Assembly (NCBI GenBank): GCA_013215295.1
Contig: JABSOZ010000004.1
Span: 62,001-126,000, forward strand
Reading direction: 5' to 3'
DNA from: Colwellia sp.
Lineage (GTDB): Bacteria; Pseudomonadota; Gammaproteobacteria; Enterobacterales; Alteromonadaceae
DNA length: 64,000 bases
Position numbers and translations under genes: made by a program. Under the pieces are notes generated by a model that had not been told where the DNA came from, searched no databases, and saw nothing but the letters and a program-made list of their open reading frames with translations. Below, one piece after another: positions 55,767-64,000 of the stretch; positions within the stretch are counted from its first letter, which is position 1, and the number at the start of each line of letters is the position of its first letter.

Positions 55767-56582
55767 TTATTCCATATGAACTGTTTTATTTAAACGTTTA
55801 TATAAGGACTTTAGGTTAAAAAAATATCTATGTTTTATAAAATAATACATTAACCCTTTAACATGCAGATAGACAAATTTATTAAACTTAAAGCCGCGGG
55901 ACACTTCCCTTGCATCATGCACCAGAGAATACATAGGTAAATAAGCTATTTTTTTTCCGTGTTTCCATATACGTAGACAGTAGTCAACATCTTCTGGTGC
56001 ATAGAAAATCTTTTCGTCTAGTCCGCCAATATCTTCATATATTGAACGATGAAACATCCAACAAGCAGATATTGCATAATCGATATCGTACACCGAATCT
56101 AAGTCAATATTTTGAGTTGTTTCCATTTGTTTAAGCATAAAAAAACGTCTGATTTTTCTTGTTACCGTTGGAAACGAATCAATAGAAAGTTGGTAACGGC
56201 CATCAGGAAAAGTTAATTGCGGTGCAACTAACCCATATTCTTCATGTTGCCTTAACCAATCAATCATTCCCTTCAGAACAAATTGATTCATATAAGCATC
56301 TGAATCTAAAATAACAAAGTATTCGCCAATTGATGCTCTCATGGCCAAATTCCTAGAATAAGTCGTTCCGGTATTTTTTTCTAAATAAATTACATTTAGT
56401 ACCTCCGGAAATTCCGACTCTAACAGCTTAAGAATTTCAACACAGCCATCCGTTGAGCCATTTTCAACAACAATTACTTCCCCTTGATAGTCGCAATCAT
56501 CAAATGAATTTACGAGATCTCTTACGCATTTTTCTATAAATTGTTTGGAGTTAAAACTTAAAACTATCGCGCTAATATCCAC
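55767..56582 (-). CDS. family 2 glycosyltransferase (rhamnosyltransferase-like)
   Basis: A 271-residue GT-A protein: V-L-S-F-N-S-K-Q-F (about 7-15), V-V-E-N-G-S-T-D-G (about 39-47), F-V-I-L-D-S-D-A-Y (D-x-D at about 91-98), and G-G-L-D-E-K-I-F-Y-A-P-E-D-V-D-Y-C (about 184-200), the acceptor-side E-D of WbbL-like rhamnosyltransferases. Start is GTG with AAGG upstream. First gene of the leftward block. Confidence 0.82.
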   Translation of the reverse strand: MDISAIVLSFNSKQFIEKCVRDLVNSFDDCDYQGEVIVVENGSTDGCVEILKLLESEFPEVLNVIYLEKNTGTTYSRNLAMRASIGEYFVILDSDAYMNQFVLKGMIDWLRQHEEYGLVAPQLTFPDGRYQLSIDSFPTVTRKIRRFFMLKQMETTQNIDLDSVYDIDYAISACWMFHRSIYEDIGGLDEKIFYAPEDVDYCLRIWKHGKKIAYLPMYSLVHDAREVSRGFKFNKFVYLHVKGLMYYFIKHRYFFNLKSLYKRLNKTVHME

Positions 56583-56871
56583 AAATCTACCTTTATTGTT
56601 AAAATGTATCCGATACCCAATTTACTATACATTTAGTCACGCAAACTAGCCATCTGAATTCTGATGACAACATGAGCAAAATTAAAATAACTAGGCATTA
56701 GGCGAAGTAAAAGGAATTATAGTAGTTATCCTAATAGCGCACATACCTTAATTGCTCAGTATAATTAGCAACTTATCTACTTACAACATAAAGATATAGT
56801 TCAAGCTTAATATCACATGCACACTAACGGATACTGTTATTTCATTTGAAATATTATTTTCATAACAAAAC
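56583..56871. other. gene-free stretch
   Basis: Head-to-head spacer between a glycosyltransferase gene and the remnant at 56872. No frame of note and no promoter that I can defend. Confidence 0.4.
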
Positions 56872-57192
56872 AGAGAAATCAATAAATGAGCATACATTGG
56901 TCCACAATTTAATATTGGTAAATGAAAAATGGAATAAAATATACTTTTAGGCAGCAGTATTCATATAACGAGAGAGAAGGGTCAACATAAATTTTTGGAC
57001 ATCAATTACCTATTTAAAGACCAAGAAAGTTATTTTAAAGAGATAACTATTAGTCATGATTCTTGGTATATTTATGACTCGCTAATGATGGTTTTTATAG
57101 GCACTGATGGGTCAATAATTACTAATGCGGTTATTGATTATCTAATTATTGCTGGTAATCCAGTTCAAACAATTAAAATGAGAAATGAATAA
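56872..57192 (+). pseudogene. decayed hexapeptide-repeat acyltransferase, paralogue of 59760-60344
   Basis: Translated in one frame, this stretch follows the intact gene at 59760 from its Y-I-G-P-Q-x-N-I-G-K segment to the end. Matching pieces are L-L-G-S (position 3 of the repeat), G-Q-H-x-F, K-D-Q, and the tail I-A-G-N-P. It has at least three stops (56887-56889 and two more near 56926-56940) and has lost its first half. The last 65 codons are open but start at a TTG with no ribosome site. It ends by overlapping the next ATG by one base. Confidence 0.8.
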
Positions 57193-58493
57193 TGCCCTCA
57201 CTACATCAAAGCTCCCCCCACTTTATTTATATTATAAAAAAAGGGATTACCTTGGGACTAGGGGTTTTCTTCTGCATCGCAATCTTTGCTGGCATTGGTT
57301 TTTTCATCTTATTATACTCAGGTCATACTCCCAAGTCCGCGTTAATAAAAATAGGGAAATTGATACCATCAAACCTTAGCACAAAAAAAACTGACGTTAC
57401 TTTACGAAAAAATGCAGATAATTTTACTAACAAAATTAACCCTTACCTAAACGCGCCATTTTCCTTACCCGACACGTTAAAAGCCATTCCTATCGCAAGC
57501 GTAAACCAATTAGTAACAGAGATTAAAATAGCCAATAAATCCTCCGGTAATATTACCCTGATGTTAAAAAGTGGTATTTACCAGCTGACAAAAACATTGC
57601 GAATAGAAGCAGACAATATTTCAATAATTTCGATTACGGGTAACCCTAAAGATGTCATTATTCAAGGGAGTGGCATGAATAAATCTGGCTCGGTGAAGAA
57701 TCTAATATGGGTAGGTGGTAATTTTTTTGTTTTAAGTGGCATTACCTTGCAAAAAGCTAGTCATCATTTAATTCAAATTGCCGGTGAACATGATGCGGAT
57801 TTTCCAACTATACGTAATTGTATTTTGCAAGACTCTTACCAGCAGTTGATAAAAGTTAGTTATAATATCGACAACAAACCCAATAATTCTTCAGACTTCG
57901 GTTTAGTTGAAAATTGTACTTTTCAATATACAGCAGGTATTGGCCCGCAATACTATATTGGCGGGATTGATGCTCATGCTGCGAATGGCTGGATAGTTCG
58001 AAATAATCGATTTAAAGATATAGCCAGCCCAAACAACCGGATTTCTGAATTTGCAATACATTTCTGGAGAAATTCCCATAATAATATCGTGGAAAATAAC
58101 ATTATTGAAGATTGCGATCGCGGGATAGGATTTGGCTTTGGTTCGTCTCATATCAATATGCCATATTCAAATAAAGGAGGTAGAATAAGCGGTAATACTA
58201 TTATTCACAAAAATAATAATGATCCCTTTGCGGACACTGGCATTGCAATAGCAAACAGCCCAAATACAATTATAGAAAACAATTATATTTGGCTAGACCA
58301 TGGCTACTCAAGAGCTATAGAATATCGCTTTCCGCTTACTACAAATGTAATTATTAGAGATAATACCACTAACAAAAGAATATCGAGCAGAAACGGAGGT
58401 GAAGCCTCACTAAGTAATAATAAAACTGATGCAACCTACGAGGATATAATCTCAAAACATATAGAAAATAAAATAAGCTCTAAATTGCTTTAG
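57192..58493 (+). CDS. membrane-anchored right-handed beta-helix protein
   Basis: A 433-residue protein with one N-terminal membrane segment (about 19-40) and a long parallel beta-helix (about 110-400), as in pectate lyases and polysaccharide-modifying epimerases. Visible are the repeated hydrophobic-Asn rungs: I-I-Q-G-S-G-M, F-F-V-L-S-G-I-T-L, I-R-N-C-I-L-Q, N-I-V-E-N-N-I-I-E-D-C. It may be a lyase or epimerase acting on the polymer, but no catalytic residues can be assigned. It is the only intact gene between two remnants, which suggests selection for it. Confidence 0.7.
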   Translation: MPSLHQSSPHFIYIIKKGITLGLGVFFCIAIFAGIGFFILLYSGHTPKSALIKIGKLIPSNLSTKKTDVTLRKNADNFTNKINPYLNAPFSLPDTLKAIPIASVNQLVTEIKIANKSSGNITLMLKSGIYQLTKTLRIEADNISIISITGNPKDVIIQGSGMNKSGSVKNLIWVGGNFFVLSGITLQKASHHLIQIAGEHDADFPTIRNCILQDSYQQLIKVSYNIDNKPNNSSDFGLVENCTFQYTAGIGPQYYIGGIDAHAANGWIVRNNRFKDIASPNNRISEFAIHFWRNSHNNIVENNIIEDCDRGIGFGFGSSHINMPYSNKGGRISGNTIIHKNNNDPFADTGIAIANSPNTIIENNYIWLDHGYSRAIEYRFPLTTNVIIRDNTTNKRISSRNGGEASLSNNKTDATYEDIISKHIENKISSKLL

Positions 58494-58581
58494 CCTTAAA
58501 ACTAACCATTTACTCGAAGACAGTCTGAGGAAGTTCGTCTAGCCTTGTTAAATATCACAAGGAAGCGAATGAGCAAGGATT

Positions 58582-59651
58582 TATTACAATGGTATGAAGC
58601 TTGTTAGAACAGGTAGCAGACCAATAAGTGGTGGCACTGGCCTTTTTGATATTAAAGACTTAGCAGAACAAAATAAATTTGTTAATACACCTAACCAAGG
58701 TAAGTTAACTAAGTAATATATATCAACCGCCTCTACCGAGTATTTGTTAACATATATTGACAGCAAAAATATTAACCATTGAAGCTTTTTGTTAATGCAG
58801 AAAATGGCTCTTCAGGGTCTGCTATTGATGTTATAGAGGCTCATTTAAATCAATTAAATATACCTGTTGAATTTATCAAGATTCATCATAAACCTGAAGC
58901 GCTTTTCCAAACGGTATCCCAACCACTTTATTAGTAGAAAATAGAAGTTCAACGAAAAAAGCAGTGTTAGCACATAATGCAGATATGGGAAGCACCTAGG
59001 ATGGTGACTTTGATCGATGTTTCTTATTTGATGAACATGATGTATTTATGGAAGGGTATTATATTGTTGGCTTACTTGCCGACAAATTTCTTTTAAAAGC
59101 TAAAGCAAATAATATTACTAATGAAAAAATAATTCACGATCCTCGTTTGACTTAGAGTACCATAGATATTGTCAACCAAACTGGTGGGGAACTCATACTC
59201 TGTAAAACAGGCCATGCTTTCATCAAAAACGTATGAGAGAAGAAAGTGCTGTATATGGCGGAGAAATGAGTGCTCGACACTATTTATAGATTTTGCGTTT
59301 TGTGATAGCGACATGAACCCTTGGTTACTAGTTGCTGAGTTAATGTGCGCCACTAAAACACCTTTCTCAAAGTTAGTTGCTGCGCGTATCAATAAATACC
59401 CAGCATCTGGTGAGATAAATAATGTTATTGAAGATCCAAAAGCGGCAAGAGTTCGGGTTTTATATTACTACGATAAATTGGCTACTAATATGAATTATGC
59501 TGACAGTATTAGCATAGAGTTTGAGAATTGGCGATTTAACCTGAGGTCTAGTAATACATAGCCCGTAGTCCACTTAAATGTCGGTTCAAGGCAAGACAAT
59601 GCTTTAATGGAATTAAAAACAATAGAAATTTTAGCTTTATTAATGCGCTAA
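58582..59651 (+). pseudogene. phosphomannomutase/phosphoglucomutase (cpsG/manB) remnant
   Basis: The plus strand spells most of a CpsG-type phosphohexomutase once stops and shifts are skipped. Pieces in order: [19 protein letters not shown] (58582 on), [18 protein letters not shown] (metal loop, near 59001), [32 protein letters not shown] (Glu of substrate loop), P-A-S-G-E-I-N, and at the end W-R-F-N-L-R-S-S-N-T followed by a stop in place of Glu. The N-terminal third, with the phosphoserine loop, is missing. It must be inactive. Confidence 0.9.
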
Positions 59652-59759
59652 TATTTCGTCAACCCATGTTATTTTTAGTTCAAAAAACATTTATCTAAAA
59701 TGTTTAAGGGGTTTAATAACATCGGTTTTGCTAATTGAATATTATTAAAGGATGGGAAT

Positions 59760-60344
59760 GTGAGAAGTATAATCAAACAGGCTATTTATTTTTTTGCTGC
59801 AATAATTATTTCGCCTATAACATTAATATACCTACTACTAAATATTATGTTAAAGAGTGATTCACTTTTTAGTAGTTTTTCCCAGTTATTAAGTTTAATT
59901 CCCGGTAAAGGTGGTCGTTACTTGCGAGCAGGATTTTACCGATTTTCCATGAAAAGTTGCAGTCCTGATGCTGTTATTTCTTTTCTAACGTTATTCTCGC
60001 AACGTGATACCGAAATATCTACAGGTGTTTATATTGGCCCACAGTGTAATATAGGGAAATGTAAAATTGGTCGAGACACTCTACTTGGTAGTGGTGTTCA
60101 TATAATGAGTGGTAAAGGACAACATAATTTTGATGATTTAACTAAGCCCATTAAAGATCAGGGTGGGAAATTTGAAAAAGTTACTATTGGTAGCGGCTCC
60201 TGGCTAGGTAATGGCTCATTAATTATGGCTAATGTTGGGGAGCATTGTGTGGTGGCTGCTGGTGCGGTGGTTATTGAAGATGTAGCTGACTATTCTATTG
60301 TGGCAGGTAACCCTGCCAAAGTAATAAAAAAATTGTCGGAATAG
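59760..60344 (+). CDS. hexapeptide-repeat acyltransferase (left-handed beta-helix)
   Basis: A 194-residue protein: a short membrane-associated N-terminus (hydrophobic about 8-30), then a LbH domain from about 95: Y-I-G-P-Q, I-G-K-C-K-I-G, L-L-G-S-G-V-H, and the C-terminal V-A-A-G-A-V-V-I-E-D-V-A-D-Y-S-I-V-A-G-N-P-A-K (about 160 on) that is the usual end of sugar O-acetyltransferases. Start is GTG with AAGGATGGGA upstream. A dead paralogue lies at 56872-57192. It is the last plus-strand gene; it meets the FkbM gene tail to tail. Confidence 0.84.
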   Translation: MRSIIKQAIYFFAAIIISPITLIYLLLNIMLKSDSLFSSFSQLLSLIPGKGGRYLRAGFYRFSMKSCSPDAVISFLTLFSQRDTEISTGVYIGPQCNIGKCKIGRDTLLGSGVHIMSGKGQHNFDDLTKPIKDQGGKFEKVTIGSGSWLGNGSLIMANVGEHCVVAAGAVVIEDVADYSIVAGNPAKVIKKLSE

Positions 60345-60351
60345 CTCCAAT

Positions 60352-61209
60352 CTAATCAGCTATACCAATTACATCATATTGTTGAACTATAAATTGATCA
60401 TAAAAATTTAAACTTCTATCAACCAGCTTATTATCTTGAATAGGAACAAGCCATTTAAATGATCTTATTTTTTCAGCTTCATTAAATAAGTCTTCTGCTG
60501 TTTGTTTATCTCTTGTTAATACTTCAGGGTGAAGCTCTAACAAAATAATGACTTTATCTGCTTTTTTAAGGGTCTCTTTTGCGCCAGTAAACATTGCCTT
60601 TTCTTGCCCTTCAACATCTATTTTTATCGCAAGGTTTTTTGCTAATATAATATTATTGTTATCAATAAGAGAATCTAAAGTAGTAACTTTTGTTTTTCCT
60701 GAGGTATTATTAACAAGGTGTCCTTCATGATCTGAACCTTGTTCACTTTTAAAGCTAAATTCCCCATAACCATCAAAATTAGAAATCGCGTTTTTAAAGG
60801 CCAGGTGATTAACCGAGATATTAAGTAAATTCTGTTGAAGCACATCAAAAACAGTAGGATTAGGCTCTAGTGCAATAATATTATTTAAGGCAATGCAGTA
60901 TTTATTTACCAAAGCTGACACAACACCAACATCAGCGCCTAAATCAATAAAATCAAAAGAATCTAACTGGTCATTTAATGTTTGTGTGAAAGGAAGTATT
61001 TCTTCTAAATAATAGTTTTCTGGGCCGTAGTTCTTCCAAAAACACCACTGATCCCAAGGGATTGAAAACTCGCTGCCTTTTATATTGTAGGTGATTAAGT
61101 GACGATTAAATTTATATTTAGTGGCTTCGTAAAAACGATATTTACCAGGGACATCATAGATCTGGGCTAATCTGGCAAAATAATTTACAAGTCTAGGTAG
61201 CTTACGCAT
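60352..61209 (-). CDS. FkbM family methyltransferase
   Basis: A 285-residue SAM-dependent methyltransferase. Motif I reads F-I-D-L-G-A-D-V-G-V-V-S (about 96-107), then A-L-E-P-N-P (acidic loop, about 125-130) and I-K-I-D-V-E-G-Q-E (about 203-211), the FkbM signature. FkbM members often O-methylate sugars. Start ATG is 1 base after the exosortase stop, so it is in the same transcript and probably modifies the same polymer. Confidence 0.83.
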   Translation of the reverse strand: MRKLPRLVNYFARLAQIYDVPGKYRFYEATKYKFNRHLITYNIKGSEFSIPWDQWCFWKNYGPENYYLEEILPFTQTLNDQLDSFDFIDLGADVGVVSALVNKYCIALNNIIALEPNPTVFDVLQQNLLNISVNHLAFKNAISNFDGYGEFSFKSEQGSDHEGHLVNNTSGKTKVTTLDSLIDNNNIILAKNLAIKIDVEGQEKAMFTGAKETLKKADKVIILLELHPEVLTRDKQTAEDLFNEAEKIRSFKWLVPIQDNKLVDRSLNFYDQFIVQQYDVIGIAD

Positions 61210-61210
61210 A

Positions 61211-62695
61211 CTATTTGCTCTGCATTATTTGATTAAATTTTTCAGCATTTTTTTCTATAAATTCCATTAATTCTTGCTCTGCACTTACCGTATTACTCGA
61301 CGCTTGTAGTGAAAAAGCAACTAAAGCATTATTATTTTCTCTCCCAAGCAATGAATTAACAGTCTGAAAGAGCTTCGCTTTTACCTTGTTAGAAAAGAAT
61401 TTATCTGATATTTGATACCAATGTACAATAATTCTTTTTTCACCGTGTGGTGATACTAATTGTGTGATCTGTGCTTGTTGTTCAGAGCCTTTAATCTTAA
61501 TATTTTTTGTGTTAATTAACGTCCAACGATCTGCATCATATAATCTGTTTAATGATGAGATAAGTTCGCCTGTCCCAGCAGTGTAAGAAGCTATAAATAT
61601 ATCTATTGAGGTATTTTGGCTTATCTTAATACTACCTTGCTGTACTTCATTGGCATGGGGGAAACTTGGCTGCCATTTTTTTGTTTTTCTGTCATCGAAC
61701 TTAATAAATAATGATTGCGTATTAATAATATAAGCTGATTTAATTGCTAGCCTATTATTCTCAATTGATTTCAACCAAAGAAGTTGCGAAACAAAAACGG
61801 CAATCACAAGACAGACTAAAGGCAACGATACCAAGTTTTTATGACTGTTCTGTGTATTGTCTTGAGACGGTAGTTTAATGTTAATACTTTTATCTCTAAA
61901 TCGCTCACCGATTAATATCAATAAAAATAGAATAATTGTATAAAAAACACCACCGTATATCAGGTGATCAGCACCCGCTGCATACTCCATGTCAGTTAAG
62001 TGTGCCGTTAATATAATACCGTATACTCTTAATGCATTAGCTATAATTGGAACTACTATTGATATGAAAACAAAAAGTACTTGCTTGGGCAATGTCCGAA
62101 ATGATAAATAAGCATATATATTACCAAAGACAATCGAAGCAATGAGGAAACTAATACCAGAACAAGCTTCGGCTACTAAAAATCGTCCTTCTGGAATATC
62201 TAAGTACAAGCCATTTCGATAAATGGGCACTCCTGACATTTCGAGTAAGGGAACGGCTAAGTCTGTTGTGAACTCTTGTAAATATGGTATGAGTTGTTCG
62301 CCTACAGGTATAGCAAACAGAATAAAATAAAGAGGAAATAGGATGGTTTTAGCTGCTTGATTACCCACAATAAGCCAAATAAGCAGCGGTAAGGAAACGT
62401 AAGTTGCAAAATGCATAAATAAACGAATATCACCAACGAGCCCAAAGGTATAAAGAATCACAGTTCCTATTAAAGGAATGAATAACCAATAGTTGGGTAT
62501 AAAAGGCTGTTGGATAAGTTGTATTCGTTTTTGATAAATAAGGAAAAAGGCACCACCAATCACTAAAAAACAATGATTAAATATTTCAGATGTAATCCAA
62601 ACATTTATTGAAGTCACTACACCTTGGTAATAGGTATAAAACCAAGCGATGAGAATGGCAGCTATAGGTATCGCTTTAACTATTTTGTCATTCAT
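61211..62695 (-). CDS. xrtA: exosortase A, fused to an EpsI-type C-terminal domain
   Basis: Inner-membrane transpeptidase-like protease that cuts proteins at the PEP-CTERM motif. The 494-residue protein has 8 or so membrane segments (about 10-270); the catalytic triad of the family is present: Cys178 in A-C-S-G, Arg223 in N-A-L-R-V, and His244 in A-D-H-L-I-Y. After about 285 it continues as an EpsI-type periplasmic domain (W-K-P..., then V-H-W-Y-Q). It is transcribed with the FkbM methyltransferase, the deacetylase and the sugar transferase. Its only PEP-CTERM partner seen here is 36 kb away, at 25007. Confidence 0.95.
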   Translation of the reverse strand: MNDKIVKAIPIAAILIAWFYTYYQGVVTSINVWITSEIFNHCFLVIGGAFFLIYQKRIQLIQQPFIPNYWLFIPLIGTVILYTFGLVGDIRLFMHFATYVSLPLLIWLIVGNQAAKTILFPLYFILFAIPVGEQLIPYLQEFTTDLAVPLLEMSGVPIYRNGLYLDIPEGRFLVAEACSGISFLIASIVFGNIYAYLSFRTLPKQVLFVFISIVVPIIANALRVYGIILTAHLTDMEYAAGADHLIYGGVFYTIILFLLILIGERFRDKSINIKLPSQDNTQNSHKNLVSLPLVCLVIAVFVSQLLWLKSIENNRLAIKSAYIINTQSLFIKFDDRKTKKWQPSFPHANEVQQGSIKISQNTSIDIFIASYTAGTGELISSLNRLYDADRWTLINTKNIKIKGSEQQAQITQLVSPHGEKRIIVHWYQISDKFFSNKVKAKLFQTVNSLLGRENNNALVAFSLQASSNTVSAEQELMEFIEKNAEKFNQIMQSK

Positions 62696-62697
62696 AT

Positions 62698-63555
62698 TTA
62701 TTTAATTTTGTTATCTAAATAAACACTTCTCATGGTATCCCACTTATAATCTTTTAAAAGTCGCTCTAACTTACCTTCCATTCTAGCTAAGTTAATATAA
62801 TGCCTAAATTTCGATTTCAATGGTGCTTCTTTAATTCTTGGTTGTTTAGGATCGATTTCCCAAGGATGAAAATAAAAACTGTAAGGCTTTTGTTCTTGTT
62901 GATTAAATTTGTCAATGCGCCTTTTAGATAACCAATATGGGTATAAACGAAAATAACCACCTCCACCAATACCCGTATTAGTATTACCTTTACGTAAAGT
63001 GGGTATAGGGATTTCAAGTATTTTTTGTCCCTGAAAAATTTCCGAACGTTCGTAAATAAAACGCGGCCAATTCGGCACGCCGTACAAATCGTGCTGAATG
63101 GGATAAGTGCTAGAGCTATATTGGAAGCCTAATTCAATTAATTTTTCATAAACCCATGTATTAGTATCATTAAGTGAAAAGCTTGGAGCACGATAACCTA
63201 TGACTTCAGTACCAGACAATTGCTCTAAAATATTTTTACTTTTTACTACATCAGTAATGAAATTTTCTTGAGTCATTTCAGTAATTCGTTGATGTGCATA
63301 TCCGTGGCTTGCTAGCTCATGTCCTTGGTCAACTATCGCTTTTATTAAATTAGGACAGCGCTCAGCTACCCAACCTAAAGTAAAAAAAGTACTCTTAACA
63401 TTATGTTTTTCAAATAACTCAAGTAAACGATATGTATTTTGTTCAACCCGTAAAGGCAATTTATTCCAATCTGACTTATTTATGCTATTTTCAAATGCAG
63501 AAACGTGAAAATAATCTTCAACATCAACTGTCATTGCATTAATGATTTGGCTCAC
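62698..63555 (-). CDS. XrtA-locus polysaccharide deacetylase
   Basis: A 285-residue NodB-fold protein of the PEP-CTERM locus type (TIGR03006 type). A-M-T-V-D-V-E-D-Y-F-H-V-S-A-F-E comes at the start, then the metal site H-G-Y-A-H-Q (about 87-92) and G-Y-R-A-P-S-F (about 117-123). I place the start at GTG 63555, which has GAGGG 8 bases upstream and gives the family's usual N-terminus; a frame from ATG 63630 would overlap the upstream gene. The stop is 2 bases before the exosortase start. It likely removes acetyl groups from the polymer or its lipid-linked precursor. Confidence 0.9.
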   Translation of the reverse strand: MSQIINAMTVDVEDYFHVSAFENSINKSDWNKLPLRVEQNTYRLLELFEKHNVKSTFFTLGWVAERCPNLIKAIVDQGHELASHGYAHQRITEMTQENFITDVVKSKNILEQLSGTEVIGYRAPSFSLNDTNTWVYEKLIELGFQYSSSTYPIQHDLYGVPNWPRFIYERSEIFQGQKILEIPIPTLRKGNTNTGIGGGGYFRLYPYWLSKRRIDKFNQQEQKPYSFYFHPWEIDPKQPRIKEAPLKSKFRHYINLARMEGKLERLLKDYKWDTMRSVYLDNKIK

Positions 63556-63613
63556 GTATGAAACCCTCGTTCTATGATTAGGCAAGCCACTACATAAATA
63601 TTTAACATCTACT

Positions 63614-64000
63614 TTATCTTCCTTTACCAAACAAAACTATCTCAACTGTTCTAATTAAAATGAGTAAGTCCAGCATAAAACTACGGTGTTTAATGTAATA
63701 AAGGTCATATTTTAGTTTTTCTAATGAATCTTCTTCTGTTGAACCATAGGGATATTTTAACTGGGCCCATCCGGTTAAACCAGGTTTAACATTATGACGT
63801 TCGTTGTAATAAGGTAAATTTTTAATCAATTGCTGAACAAATTCAGGACGTTCAGGACGTGGTCCTACGAATCCCATATCACCGCGAAGTACATTTAAAA
63901 TTTGAGGCAATTCGTCAACACGGTATTTACGAATAAACTTACCGATTGATGTCGTGCGATCATCATTTTCAGCAGCCATTTGTGCACCATTTTTTTCTGC
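63614..64000 (-). CDS. priming sugar transferase (bacterial sugar transferase, C-terminal part)
   Basis: Partial gene: the frame is open through the window edge, so about 129 C-terminal residues are seen. They include R-V-D-E-L-P-Q-I-L-N-V-L, G-D-M-G-F-V-G-P-R-P-E-R-P, and the V-K-P-G-L-T-G-W-A-Q motif, all typical of undecaprenyl-phosphate sugar phosphotransferases such as WcaJ or EpsB-type enzymes of XrtA loci. It starts synthesis by loading the first sugar-1-phosphate on undecaprenyl phosphate. Its N-terminus lies outside the window. Confidence 0.92.
   Translation of the reverse strand, partial: AEKNGAQMAAENDDRTTSIGKFIRKYRVDELPQILNVLRGDMGFVGPRPERPEFVQQLIKNLPYYNERHNVKPGLTGWAQLKYPYGSTEEDSLEKLKYDLYYIKHRSFMLDLLILIRTVEIVLFGKGR

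Noticed and set aside
59169-59561. Open frame of 130 codons on the plus strand
   Set aside because: It is a chance frame and partly the true frame of the cpsG remnant; its first half does not encode the CpsG motifs, which read in the other frames.

Overview
The window looks like chromosomal DNA of an AT-rich marine gammaproteobacterium of the Colwellia/Thalassotalea type (Alteromonadales). This is inferred from E. coli-like core gene order (rsgA-psd; yibN-grxC-secB-gpsA divergent from gpmI-envC-yibQ) combined with an exosortase A (XrtA)/PEP-CTERM exopolysaccharide region, and from low GC content. I saw no rRNA or tRNA gene and no CRISPR array.

Positions 1-18155 are mostly core genome: rsgA, psd and a glycerophosphodiesterase; a BlaI-type repressor with an M56 (BlaR1-like) peptidase that carries a TonB-type C-terminus; a CpxP-like gene divergent from a CpxR/CpxA-like pair, with exact CpxR boxes between them; a lysophospholipase-like hydrolase; trmL; the gpsA-secB-grxC-rhodanese operon; gpmI-envC-yibQ; a trypsin-like protease and a patatin-like phospholipase.

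Positions 18255-30598 carry accessory genes of the XrtA system: the LuxI-fold acyltransferase associated with PEP-CTERM systems, two divergent copies of the TPR lipoprotein PrsT, a dienelactone-hydrolase-like protein, a VAO-type flavin oxidase, and one PEP-CTERM substrate behind a sequence with exact -24/-12 sigma-54 spacing. A dead IS256-family element (8-bp target duplication, 29-bp imperfect ends) lies one base after the second prsT stop codon.

Positions 30790-56582 are a surface-polysaccharide factory. A rightward operon (31978-45275) has an exo-rhamnogalacturonan-lyase-like protein, glycosyltransferases, two deacetylase/FemAB-type XrtA genes, an XrtA-type amidotransferase, an acyltransferase and a sulfotransferase. 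A convergent leftward block (45264-56582) has the XrtA-associated O-ligase, a flippase, an unknown secreted protein, three more sulfotransferases, two more acyltransferases and more glycosyltransferases. Four sulfotransferases and three acyltransferases suggest a sulfated, acylated polymer or glycan.

Positions 56583-59700 are decaying DNA: remnants of a hexapeptide acyltransferase and of a phosphomannomutase (cpsG/manB) flank an intact membrane-anchored beta-helix gene. An intact paralogue of the dead acyltransferase follows at 59760. From 60352 to the end, on the minus strand, lie a FkbM methyltransferase, exosortase A fused to EpsI, the XrtA-locus polysaccharide deacetylase and the start-truncated priming sugar transferase. 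These genes together should build, lengthen, modify and export a polysaccharide and sort PEP-CTERM proteins to the surface.
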